64,000 bases of DNA from contig JAUIRK010001036.1 of assembly GCA_030549495.1 (NCBI GenBank), forward strand, positions 151,001 to 215,000, written 5' to 3'. Positions within the stretch are counted from its first letter, which is position 1. Each line of letters starts with the position of its first letter. Origin of the DNA: Nectonema munidae. Its lineage: Eukaryota; Nematomorpha; Nectonematoida; Nectonematidae. A program made the position numbers and the translations under genes. The notes under the pieces are model-generated. The model was not told where the DNA came from and ran no database searches. It worked only from the letters and a program-made list of their open reading frames with translations. Below, in pieces: positions 35,601 through 42,900 of this stretch.

Positions 35601-37593
35601 CAACTTTGTGGTGATGATGGCTACCCGTATAAACTTATAATTTATATAGGTAAAAGTACCGAAAAATGCAGCAAAAAGCCTTTAGGAGTGCATGTTGTGA
35701 TGAGTTTGATTGAAACTGTGTTCGAAAATTCAAGTGCTGAAAATCATGAATTGTACTTCGATAATTTTTTACCGCAATAAAGTTGTTGGAGTTGTTGAAA
35801 AATAAAAGTTGCCGCACAGGTACAATCAGAAAAAATAGAACAGAAGGTGGAAGTGATTTTATGAAATCTGACATGCTACTGAAAAAGGAAGGTAAAGGAA
35901 GTTTTGATTTTTGTTGCAATGAAAGCGTTTTTCTCTGTAAGTGGTTCGATAACAGCAGTTTTCATTGCGAGCACCACCTTCACACACACTCCATTTGAAC
36001 AAAGCACTCGCTTTTCAAAAGGTATTGGAAGAAAAATGATTCTGCAACCGAAACTTATCCATAAATATAACAAAGAAATGGGTCGAGTTGATTTGTTCGA
36101 TCAACTGCTGAACTCATACAGGTCAATGATAAGAGCAAAAAAGTGGTGGTGGCCGCTGATGACAAACTTGATCAATATTTCAGTGCTGGCAACATGGAGG
36201 TTTTATTGCAAATTATTGCCAAAAGACAGAAAACGAATAAGTCATCTGGATTTCAGACGAGAAATAGCTATTGTTCTAATGAAATCTTCAATAGGCAATT
36301 CAGAGATGGTAAACACTCCAATCTGCCTGATTATATACGATATGATACAAAGAACCATTACTCAATCTCCTGTGATGAAGGAAGATGCGTGATCTGTAAA
36401 AAGAACACGCGATCTAAATGTATAAAATGTGAAGTCAGATTGCACTATTCCAAGGATTCTCAGTGTTTTTTACAATATCATAATAAAGAATAGTATATGT
36501 TTAATAATCATGCATATAAATAAAATTTGCTTTAAATTTTCATTCACTTTTAAAAAAAGTAAATTAGGCGGTAAAGGGTACAAAGAAATGTTTTATAAAG
36601 AATAGCAAAAAAGATCGTCTTTTGAGTCAGTATATCGAAAAGTTCTACTATAGTTAAATATGGGCAAAACAAAGTATAAAAGGATTACATTATAAAATAA
36701 ATACAAAATTAAAATAAAACTGATATACACGTTTTTTAAAACATCAGCAAAACGGTAAACACAAATTGAGAATAATAAAAACATATATTTAGACCTATTC
36801 TGGATAATTCTAGTAGTAAAAACAACAAGACAAAAGAATCTAATATTGATCCACGAAATTATTTAGTAAATTTTACAGCGCTGGGAAGTTGGAGCGAAAA
36901 TATCGGACTCCGATTCTAAGTAGGTACTTAAAAATACGAATTAAAAACGTAATAGATTCAACACCAACTCTTCGCTTCACTTCGACTAAAGAAGGGTAAC
37001 TCCATTTGCTTACAAAAATAAACTATTTTTTGCTTTATTTAAAATACTTTAAAAACCGACTTTGACTCCTAAATTTTATCCTTCAAAATATAAAATCAAC
37101 TAAGAAATTAAATCATGACTTGCTTCTGAAATTTGGGTAAAACAAGAACTTTTTATGCAGTTTTAAATGTATTGCTTGCAGGTTAGAATGCACTTCTTTT
37201 AAGTTGCAAGAGCGAAGAAAAAAAGTTTCAATTTCTAATATATTTTTCAAAACGACATTAAGTTAAGATTTTAATAAGTGTCGCCCTACCCTCCCAGATG
37301 TGCGACCTTGTCATTAAGTTTTTAATCTATGTTAAAAAAAAAATTTCCACTCATGTCTTATTTCTACTCAATTAGATGGGTATTTCTCAATTTTTGTTCA
37401 TCATTGTTCTATGTAAATTGTACTTGATTATATGAGTTTGACTATAATCTAGTTGGTTTGATGCACAATTTTCCGTATCTCTTTTTTATTATTATTATTA
37501 TTATAGTATATATAATATATTAAATAAGTTAATTTTACCAACTTTATGAGGGAGTTTATCTTTTTTTAAAAATTCTGGAATATTAGAATACAT
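11470..37593 (-). CDS. AHCY: S-adenosylhomocysteinase, complete eight-exon gene
   Basis: AHCY hydrolyses S-adenosylhomocysteine to adenosine and homocysteine, relieving product inhibition of methyltransferases; it is a cytosolic NAD-bound tetramer. Eight coding exons on the minus strand join with consistent phases to 1341 bases, 446 residues plus stop (human 432). The surplus is 9 residues at the N terminus, 1 near residue 133 and 4 before LLPKK. Residues equivalent to human H55, D131, E156, K186, D190, N191, C195, H301 and H353 are all present (H64, D141, E166, K196, D200, N201, C205, H311, H363). The NAD motif GYGDVGKG is intact, and the C-terminal K440 and Y444 that reach into the partner's NAD site are kept. 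The stretch from about 159 to 188 is unusually diverged. It is the standard AHCY type, not the IRBIT/AHCYL type. The 26-kb span reflects transposon-filled introns. Confidence 0.93.
12360..12960 (+). mobile_element. Decayed LINE reverse-transcriptase fragment
   Basis: Short conserved words survive in shifting frames on the plus strand. They are [13 protein letters not shown] (start of the RT domain), a stretch like [16 protein letters not shown], and [14 protein letters not shown], which corresponds to RT motif A with its catalytic aspartate. Many stops separate them. This is an old RTE/CR1-type non-LTR fragment in the last AHCY intron, antisense to the gene. Confidence 0.5.
13017..13319 (+). 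other. Isolated 100-codon open frame, unrecognised
   Basis: This open stretch starts at an ATG and encodes a hydrophilic, soluble-looking peptide ([18 protein letters not shown] near its start). I recognise no domain. It lies in the AHCY intron next to the LINE remnant and may be a decayed downstream part of that LINE or chance. The following 150 bases (about 13330-13500) are richer in GC, with no recognised feature. Confidence 0.2.
13667..13873 (-). CDS. AHCY: AHCY exon 7
   Basis: The acceptor is TTTGACAG before GTTGACCG and the donor is AAAAAG|GTATTT. The exon encodes [15 protein letters not shown] and [14 protein letters not shown], whose histidine (H363) contacts adenosine. It ends LLPKK, with four extra residues just before that motif compared with human AHCY. 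Confidence 0.94.
13874..17125. other. AHCY intron 6, nothing recognised
   Basis: This is AT-rich non-coding DNA. I found no readable transposase or reverse-transcriptase words and no long repeat on either strand. Confidence 0.5.
17126..17331 (-). CDS. AHCY: AHCY exon 6
   Basis: The acceptor is TGCCTTAG before GCTTCC and the donor is CCACAA|GTAGTG. The exon encodes [37 protein letters not shown] and EKVNIKPQ. The histidine in NIGHFD (H311) is the adenosine 3'-hydroxyl contact of the family. Confidence 0.94.
17385..18045. repeat. MITE-like element with ATGTACCGAT ends
   Basis: The left side has GATGTACCGATTAGATCGGC and the right side reads GATCGGTACATTT, so the two ends are inverted repeats about 650 bp apart. 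The neighbouring sequence also has repeated TCGG/CCGA words. There is no ORF inside. It is probably a non-autonomous DNA element in the AHCY intron; exact ends were not fixed. Confidence 0.45.
18046..19703. other. AHCY intron 5 remainder, nothing recognised
   Basis: This is low-complexity AT-rich DNA without coding words, clear repeats or an RNA gene that I can support. Confidence 0.5.
19704..20024 (-). CDS. AHCY: AHCY exon 5 (NAD-binding core)
   Basis: The acceptor is ATTTGCAG before ACATCTTT and the donor is GAAG|GTAATA. The exon encodes ASEETTTGI, then a diverged loop, [20 protein letters not shown] with the catalytic lysine and aspartate, and AGYGDVGKG for NAD. It is clearly richer in GC than its surroundings. 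The loop [17 protein letters not shown] replaces the usual HNLYKMMANG..VPAI sequence, one residue for one. Confidence 0.94.
20900..21205 (+). mobile_element. hAT transposase fragment
   Basis: About 100 open codons begin with [19 protein letters not shown], which matches the conserved D..TRW.ST..M..R block in the middle of hAT transposases. No termini are visible. The fragment is not part of the intact hAT that starts 700 bp downstream, whose protein is of a different subfamily. Confidence 0.55.
21412..21632. repeat. Two diverged tandem copies of a 119-bp unit
   Basis: Copy one starts GTCACGCACCTTATAAAG and copy two starts GTCACCTACTTTATAAG, 119 bases later. Both contain CATATGAT and CAAAGGATAGCAAG at matching places. 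The copies differ by base changes and small indels. They lie just downstream (in the gene's sense) of AHCY exon 4. Confidence 0.7.
21788..21887 (-). CDS. AHCY: AHCY exon 4
   Basis: The acceptor is CTCTTTCAG before ACGTTGAT and the donor is CCAT|GTATGC. The exon encodes [20 protein letters not shown] and [14 protein letters not shown] carries the catalytic aspartate (D141). One residue is extra at RDGQPL compared with human. A complete hAT transposon begins only 28 bases upstream of this exon. Confidence 0.93.
21908..21915. repeat. 8-bp target-site duplication, left copy
   Basis: GTTATAAC stands directly outside the left end of the hAT and again at 24716-24723 outside the right end. The 8-bp length is the hAT hallmark, and the word is itself a perfect palindrome. 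Confidence 0.9.
21916..24715 (+). mobile_element. Complete 2.8-kb hAT transposon
   Basis: The ends are imperfect inverted repeats: TAGAGCGCGAAAAA on the left and TATAGCACGAAAAA on the right when reverse-complemented. Identical 8-bp duplications flank them. Inside each end are many copies of GTCAAT-containing words (AAGTCAATAAAGTCAA and AGGTCAATTTTTTT), which look like subterminal transposase-binding repeats. One uninterrupted transposase gene lies inside. The intact ORF, ends and target duplication suggest a recent insertion. It sits in AHCY intron 3, antisense to AHCY. Confidence 0.92.
23195..24577 (+). CDS. hAT transposase (CGGBP1-like subfamily), intact 460 aa
   Basis: This is a cut-and-paste transposase with one open frame from ATG to TAA and no visible break. 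Residues 1-70 form a small zinc finger, FCKLCNC followed by spaced histidines (ESHRKTEKH), like the BED-type finger of CGGBP1 and its transposon relatives. The catalytic core follows. [10 protein letters not shown] offers the first acidic residue. [15 protein letters not shown] and the later [10 protein letters not shown] form the second block with the hAT C..H motif. [11 protein letters not shown] is the TRW block. The C terminus, [18 protein letters not shown], is the hAT dimerisation domain with the conserved E. The start is supported by its position just before the finger. The gene has no introns. The long 5' part of the element (21916-23194) is non-coding. Confidence 0.92.
   Translation: MPKTAKSSSQKVKEILVKFPDEFKTTPKNELFCKLCNCLVNHSKLFFIESHRKTEKHSKKVYLPSSSSQTFIHDNNFIKKVTESFLSANIPLNKLNHPSIKELFKYMGYECPNANSCRYYIKSLAECVKESIKKKVKDSYLFLIVDESTFANKSYVNVLVGDLNFPNKAYLIDSVCFSTSVDSQKITQIIDEEIKYLGTKRENFVLLITDAATYMKKAGKTLKILYPNLFHIFCLAHLLHNCCLNIRIRFGKVDNLISSLKMLTVKNKRRQKIFQEIGLPPKPVVTRWASWLRAAFWYAEKYVDVRKIVLEFSDDGTIVEKAKEAIVVESLSENLKEILKYKPLLDLVEKCKDENYCVHEAYQDIVHLKIMDDICDLDKYISNRLENNDVEIIMKKTREDISPHLYSLLENAQPTSIKVERSFSMLNNILNKNRNFNDENVAKYLIMNYNYDVMHNIHLS
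24716..24723. repeat. 8-bp target-site duplication, right copy
   Basis: GTTATAAC here is identical to 21908-21915 and lies directly outside the hAT right end. Confidence 0.9.
25250..26280 (+). pseudogene. Transposase-like pseudogene, family not identified
   Basis: Open stretches on the plus strand encode [20 protein letters not shown], then [20 protein letters not shown], and further on [12 protein letters not shown] and [19 protein letters not shown]...[18 protein letters not shown]. The later block looks like the first part of a DDE-type catalytic core (HFDGK, then ISDAT). I have seen similar proteins in cnidarians and arthropods but cannot name the family. Several frame changes and stops break it. 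A shorter relative of the first part lies at 30746-30960. Confidence 0.5.
26281..27529. other. AHCY intron 3, nothing recognised
   Basis: This is very AT-rich sequence with runs of A and T and no convincing coding words. The beginning may still belong to the transposase-like pseudogene. Confidence 0.45.
27530..28560 (+). mobile_element. pogo/Tigger-type DNA transposon remnant
   Basis: The plus strand reads the N-terminal DNA-binding region [20 protein letters not shown], with the pogo-type helix-turn-helix pattern. Past a gap it reads [20 protein letters not shown] and [18 protein letters not shown], then [13 protein letters not shown], all characteristic of Tigger transposases. Stops and frame changes are frequent. 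The GC-richer words near the end (GCGCCTTATGTATAAAG, ATGCGCCTTTTGCC) resemble Tigger-like termini. The element lies in AHCY intron 3, antisense. Confidence 0.7.
28830..29738. repeat. Fold-back element with ATACAAATACATT ends
   Basis: The left side has TTTAAATACAAATACATTGA and the right side has ACAAATGTATTTGATCTC, roughly inverted and about 900 bp apart. Further AAATACAAAT words lie near both ends. The style matches hAT-type non-autonomous elements common in arthropods. The interior has only short frames without clear motifs. Confidence 0.4.
29904..30032 (-). CDS. AHCY: AHCY exon 3
   Basis: The acceptor is CCTATAG before GTTCAGTGG and the donor is GAACAG|GTGCGT. The exon is exactly 43 codons and encodes [20 protein letters not shown] and [18 protein letters not shown], both standard AHCY substrate-domain blocks. 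Confidence 0.95.
30295..30615 (+). mobile_element. hAT 3'-end fragment with CCCGGGA terminus
   Basis: A short reading stretch contains [15 protein letters not shown] and [12 protein letters not shown], followed in another frame by [14 protein letters not shown]. These are the hAT C-terminal dimerisation words (ERAFS..G.F..KIRS.L). About 130 bp later comes a GC-rich end rich in CCCGGGA and TTTCCCGGGA, as in known hAT termini. The rest of the element is missing. Confidence 0.6.
30746..30960 (+). pseudogene. Second fragment of the unnamed transposase-like family
   Basis: It encodes [20 protein letters not shown] and then, in a shifted frame, [20 protein letters not shown] sequence. DNA and protein match the first part of the pseudogene at 25250 (IRDEI..LW..KLNFPRL). 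Only about 200 bp survive. Confidence 0.5.
31508..31698 (-). CDS. AHCY: AHCY exon 2
   Basis: The acceptor is TTTCAATAG before CTGACATA and the donor is GCAGAG|GTGAGA. The exon encodes [20 protein letters not shown] and [19 protein letters not shown]. The histidine of CLHMT is the catalytic H64 (human H55). Confidence 0.95.
31890..33269 (+). mobile_element. RTE-like LINE fragment (endonuclease to start of RT)
   Basis: The plus strand reads an AP-endonuclease domain: [20 protein letters not shown] sequence in shifted frames, then [31 protein letters not shown], and a longer open part (32572-33048). The last contains [39 protein letters not shown] and FEELLN follow, typical of the linker just before the reverse transcriptase of RTE-type elements. 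The RT domain itself is absent, so the copy is truncated at its 3' side, and it has several frame breaks. It lies in AHCY intron 1, antisense. Confidence 0.75.
33270..35474. other. AHCY intron 1, no clear feature
   Basis: This is AT-rich non-coding DNA. A phrase like CCCCTCCAATAATTTCAAGG followed by GTGCGCCCCTGA at about 33838 recurs in altered form at about 34238, and a short poly-C run lies near 34005. These may be ends of unrecognised elements. Confidence 0.4.
35475..36493 (+). pseudogene. Second piggyBac transposase remnant (PGBD-like)
   Basis: The plus strand reads [18 protein letters not shown], then [10 protein letters not shown], whose FDNF holds a conserved catalytic aspartate. [20 protein letters not shown] and [20 protein letters not shown] follow, with the later catalytic aspartate in VDLFDQ. 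It ends in a cysteine-rich zinc tail ([20 protein letters not shown]). The order matches PGBD2/3-like piggyBac proteins and differs from the copy at 4688. At least three frame changes break it. The N-terminal third and the terminal repeats were not found. Confidence 0.8.
36494..37538. other. AHCY intron 1 beginning, nothing recognised
   Basis: This is AT-rich non-coding DNA between the piggyBac remnant and the first coding exon of AHCY. It includes a short ATT microsatellite near 37485. Confidence 0.5.
37539..37593 (-). CDS. AHCY: AHCY exon 1 (start codon)
   Basis: On the minus strand ATG is followed by 17 more codons, [18 protein letters not shown], then G and the donor GTAAAA. The phase-1 end is exactly what exon 2 needs to make alanine in KVADI. 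The DKLPHKVAD junction matches human DKLPYKVAD. The residues before it are nine more than in human AHCY. The exon is only 55 bases long and lies 5.8 kb from exon 2; I found it by reading for the expected junction. Any untranslated exon and the promoter would lie at higher coordinates. Confidence 0.78.
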
Positions 37594-37942
37594 TTTAAAA
37601 TACTTTGAATGAAAATAGTAAAATTTCTTCTTTTAAAAAAAATGGTTATTTTTTAACGAAGAAAATACTACTACTGCTACTGTCTAATACATTTTGGTAT
37701 AATTTTTTATTCTATTTGTTTCTACAATTAATTCTCCTCAAATCCACTTAATTCAATCTTTGATTGTGAAAGCCAAGACTCGAAAACTTGAAAATAATTT
37801 ATTTTTTCAAAGATATTTATTTTTTTGCCGATTACAAAAATATCGTTAGTCATCTAAATTACTCTCACAATATTTTTTATCCTATTTTTACCATAGCTTC
37901 TAAGTTTATACTTCACTCAAAATTTAATCTGTTTATTCGCTG

Positions 37943-38362
37943 ATGTCCATTCCACTCCTAAAACAAGCTCTTTTAAAAATCTCCTTTTTAAATAAATCAT
38001 CTGTATTCTTCTCAGACTTTAATTCTTCTTTCGACTCTTTTACTTATCGCATATCGCAAAACAACTTATCTGTATCATTAATTGAATTTCTCTCTGCAAT
38101 TCACTATATTCATCATATTCACACATCATTGTTCAAACATAAATTTTTTACTCACCAGCCCTCTTATAAGATGGTTTCCCGTCACTTTCTTTGTAAATAC
38201 TACTTCTGTTGTATTCGCCTATTAAATAATTTAGTTTGCAGACTATGCAAAATTAATAACGAAACACCCATACACTTAATAGTTTTCTGCCAATCTATTC
38301 ACTCACTTTGTAACAATATCATGGATAAATGTTCAAATATTTTTCGTCACACACCAAATTAA
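37943..38362 (+). mobile_element. LINE C-terminal fragment (zinc-knuckle tail)
   Basis: An open stretch of 139 codons ends with LVCRLCKINNETPIHLIVFC, the C..C...H...C cysteine-histidine motif found after the RT/RNase H part of I/R1-type LINEs. The 61.1-kb region carries a related tail. The fragment lies in the upstream flank of AHCY, and no other part of this LINE is visible nearby. Confidence 0.5.
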
Positions 38363-38829
38363 TTTTCGGATCTCCTTACATTTCCAAAATTTCTGCTTTC
38401 CAGGTGACTCATAAATGAAATTAAAATAATCTTTAATATAATTAGGTCTTTTCACCAATAACAATTACGAATTTTTTAGACTAATCTCATTATTAAAAAA
38501 TTTCTTCAACTTTTATACCTCTCACCAACTTTGATGTCTACATCTTTTTCAATACAAACAAATCTACATCACATCTTCTTTAAACTCGCTTCTATTTCAA
38601 TCCCATTTAACAATCGTTGCAAGCATATCGATTTAGTTAAGAAAGTGCCTTGCTTTTCTACACCTACCTATCTACATATAAAAATTTCTTCTAAACTCAA
38701 AAGCTCAATTTAAAAGTATTTTCTGTATGGTAAAAAAGATCAGAACTGAAAGGCAATCATACTATCATCTGCGGGTAATTTCAAGTGTCCTAGTTATAAG
38801 AAAACTTTAGAATTTGTTAAAAATTCAAC

Positions 38830-39945
38830 TATCTATCATGAATAACTCAATTACTTTAAATGATAATGTTAAAGATTTGTTAGATTCTTATATTTTTAAA
38901 GACGCTTTCTTATACACAAATCTACAAACTTAAGTCTAAACATACAATCCTTAAAAGCAAAATTTAACTCTCTTGAATGTTTCATATTGCAATTTAATTC
39001 TGACTCAAATATAACCTTGCATATTATCTGTTTGCAACAACTATGGTTAAAGGGGGACAACGATGTTAATTTTGAAATTGAAGGATATAGCTTCCAATAT
39101 TTACCTAGCAAATTGAGTTCACATAATGGTCTTGGTTTTTATATTAATAAAAGCGTTAATTTCACACTAATTGATAATAAGAATGATAGCCACTTGTTTG
39201 AAATATTTTCTATTAAAGTATCTATTCTTTTAGGTAGAAGTTTAACGGTAAAGAATATTTACCGTAGGCCTTTATATTCTATAAATAATATAGAGAATTT
39301 TTTTGAAGAGATAAAACAATTCTTTCAGAAGTCAACTAATATTAATTATTGTCTTTTAGTCGGAGACTTTAACTTGAATCTTTTGAAAATTGATAAAGTT
39401 AAGTACATAAAGGAATTTATTGATTTACTTTTATCAAATGGCTATAAACCAACAATTACTAAGCACACTAGATATCAAAGTCTGAGTCTTTTAGACAATA
39501 TTTTTGTACCTTTAGACTTTCTAAAATATAAAGCTTTTAATTTAGTGACTAATTTTTCTGATCATTATCCAGTTATGATTTCAATAGACTCTGTTTTGCA
39601 TATGAAAAATAAATTTTTTATTAAAAAATGTTTTAATTTAAATCTTTTTCTTGAAAATATACAAAAAATTGATTGGATCAATTCATTATATCCTCATTAT
39701 GATCATCCAAATGAATATTTTAAAATCTTTACTCAACTTCTATCCAATGAAATTTCAAGTTGCACTACATATAAGTGTTTTTCTAAATATTCTAAACAGT
39801 ATTATAAAACTTTCTTGAATCCTTGGATGAATAAAGAATTGATGGATATGATTAAAACTAGGAATAAAATTCATTATAAATTTTAAAAAAATTTTTCCTA
39901 TTTTCTTAAGCAAGAATTTACTCGTTTACGTAATCATGTAAACAC
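38830..39945 (+). mobile_element. LINE A, 5' part: endonuclease domain
   Basis: The first half of a CR1/Jockey-group LINE. The main open stretch (38987-39886, 299 residues) is an AP-type endonuclease that nicks the target. It includes LLVGDFNLNLL (catalytic GDFN), LLDNIFVPLDFL and VTNFSDHYPVMI (SDH catalytic motif). The start (from about 38838) is in another frame. The sequence then stops abruptly where a 5.5-kb inverted-repeat element is inserted, and the LINE resumes at 45441. Confidence 0.85.
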
Positions 39946-42900
39946 CGGTCTATGTAAAATAAGCTGCAAAAATAGCTTCAAATATAAAGTTAAATAACTT
40001 TGTAAATAATTTAACAATTTTATTTAAATTTTGCATATAAACTAAATATAATATACAATATATATATTCAAAGTTACAATTAAATCTGTTCCCTAGAATT
40101 TGTATGATAGCCTCTCAAACTTTTCCGAAATTTTTGGGAACCATTTTAAGGGTAAAATAAGCTGCAAATTCGACGGCCATTTTTTTGAATTTTTAAAAAT
40201 GGCGAATTCTTTTATTTTCTCCTTCTAAAATATAATTACAACCATTTTCTTTCTTGTTTTCTATTTCAAATTTTTTTTATAGTTTGAACTTTGTTTTTTC
40301 TGTAAGAATCTTAACTTATTTATAATTGTTTTTATAAGTTCTTCGCTTATTATAATATTTTTTTTGAAGGTTGGCCTTAATATTTTTACTTAATTTATTT
40401 TATAAGTTCATCCTCTATTATATTTAACTTTTTCAAGGCGGATCTTTGCTTTATCTGTAAGAAATTTAACTTGTTTCCTTAATTCTTTATTATAAGTTCA
40501 TATTAAATATTTTTAAGGTTGATCTTTGCTCTCGCTGTAACAAACTTTACTTTTTACTGATTTTTCCTATAATTACGTTAAAAATTTTTAAGGTTGACCT
40601 TTGCTTTCTGTGTCAGGAACTTAAATTTTTTACTTATTTTTTTTCATAAGTTCATTCAACTTTTTTTGAAGGTCAATCTTTAATTTTCTGTAAACTTTTT
40701 TATCATCCCCTATTATATTAAACTTTTTTAAGGCGGATCTTTGCTTTATCTGTAAGAAATTAAAATTTTTTCTTTAATTCTTTTTTATAAGTTCATATTA
40801 AACATTTTTAAAGGTTGATCTTTGCTCTCTCTGTAACAAAATTTACTTTTTACTTATATTTCCTTATAATTACGTTAAAAATTTTTTTAAGGCTGACTTC
40901 TTTACGAACTTAAATTTTTTATTTATTTATTTTCATAAGTTCATTAAACTTTTTTGGAAGGTCAATGTTTGCTTTTCTGTAAACTTTTTATAAGTTCATC
41001 CCCTATTATATTAAACTTTTTTCAAGGCTGATCTTTGCTTTTTCTGTAAGATTAATATTTTTACTTAATTTATTTTTTAAGGTTGACATTTGCTTTCTGT
41101 GTCAGGAACTTAAATTTTTTACTTATTTTTTTTCATAAGTTCATTCAACTTTTTTTGAAGGTCAATCTTTAATTTTCTGTAAACTTTTTTATCATCCCCT
41201 ATTATATTAAACTTTTTTAAGGCGGATCTTTGCTTTATCTGTAAGAAATTAAAATTTTTTCTTTAATTCTTTTTTATAAGTTCATATTAAACATTTTTAA
41301 AGGTTGATCTTTGCTCTCTCTGTAACAAAATTTACTTTTTACTTATATTTCCTTATAATTACGTTAAAAATTTTTTAAGGCTGACTTTTGCTTTACGAAC
41401 TTAAATTTTTTATTTATTTATTTTCATAAGTTCATTCGACTTTTTTGGAAGGTCAATGTTTGCTTTTCTGTAAACTTTTTTATAAGTTCATCCCCTATTA
41501 TATTAAACTTTTTTCAAGGCTGATCTTTGCTTTTTCTGAAAGATTAATATTTTTACTTAATTTATTTTTTAAGGTTGACATTTGCTTTCTGTGTAAGGAA
41601 CTTAAATTTTTTACTTATTTTTTTTCATAAGTTCATTCAACTTTTTTTGAAGGTCAATCTTTAATTTTCTGTAAACTTTTTTATCATCCCCTATTATATT
41701 AAACTTTTTCAAGGCGGATCTTTGCTTTATCTGTAAGAAATTAAAATTTTTTCTTTAATTCTTTTTATAAGTTCAATTTTTAAAGGTTGATCTTTGCTCT
41801 CTCTGTAACAAACTTTACTTTTTGCTTATATTTCCCTATAATTACGTTAAAAAAATTTTAAGATTGACTTTTGCTTTCTGTGTAAGGAACTTAAATTTTT
41901 TATTTATTTTTTTTCATAAGTTCATTCAACTTTTTTTGAAGGTCAATCTTTGCTTTTCTGTAAACTTTTTTCAAGGCTGATCTCTGCTTTATCTGTAAGA
42001 AATTTAACTTTTTTCCTTAATTCTTTATTATAAGTTCATATTAAATATTTTTTTAAGATTTTATAATAAATCAAGCTCAAGTAATTTCAAAATGAACTCT
42101 TAAAACAACTTTTTTACCATATTCGTATTTGTTACCTTACTTAACTTTTAACAAAATTAATGATCAATAATTATTCTGAAAGTATTTTATCTAAAAACAG
42201 TTTTATATAATGTCTCTTTCTTATTTCAGTGTATTCAAAATTTTATGAAAAATGATAAGAAATATAGAAAATTATCTGATTTCACTTTTTAAATTTTTTT
42301 CTAATTCAATATTCCTGTATTCATTTATTCCGGTTAGATAATAAAAGTTTTTAATATTGCAAGTAACAAGAAATCGATGAATGTAGAAAGCTAAAAAGTA
42401 TTTAGGTATGGAACTTATGATTAATTTTTTCATCAATTTCATGAATCGCTTTAATTTTTTTTCAGATTTTTATTTATCAGGATGAATTGTGTTTAGTCAA
42501 ATAAGAACTCTGTAAAAGTCTTCGTAGTTCTGAAAACTCTTCAATTTTTATTTTTTGTTTTCTCTTACACAATTATTTAGTGTACTATTATTCGTTTTTA
42601 TTTTAAAATTTTCATTATTTTCAATAAATCTATTAGGAAAGCCATTTTTATTTAAGATGAAGCATGTTTTTAATTAGAAAACTTTATTAGAAAGTTTGTA
42701 TTTTATCTTAAAAATTGTTAAACTTAACCAGTTGTTCAAAAAATAGTACAGTGTCTCCCGCCCTAATGAAAGATTCTGCACTTATGAAGAAATTTTAAAG
42801 TGTCGACCAAAGTATCCAATCATATACAACATGATTAACAAAATTTATTTGAAAACCCTTGAATTAAGTTTAGGCAATAATGATCAGCTTGCATTTTTAA

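Noticed and set aside
11470-37593. IRBIT/AHCYL-type paralogue instead of AHCY
   Set aside because: The motifs [28 protein letters not shown] and FKDECYKY follow the AHCY pattern; the AHCYL-type replacements (such as GYGEVGKG and SCSTVPTF) are absent.
40230-42060. CRISPR-like array
   Set aside because: The repeats are contiguous tandem units with variants, without unique spacers of constant length, in eukaryotic DNA.
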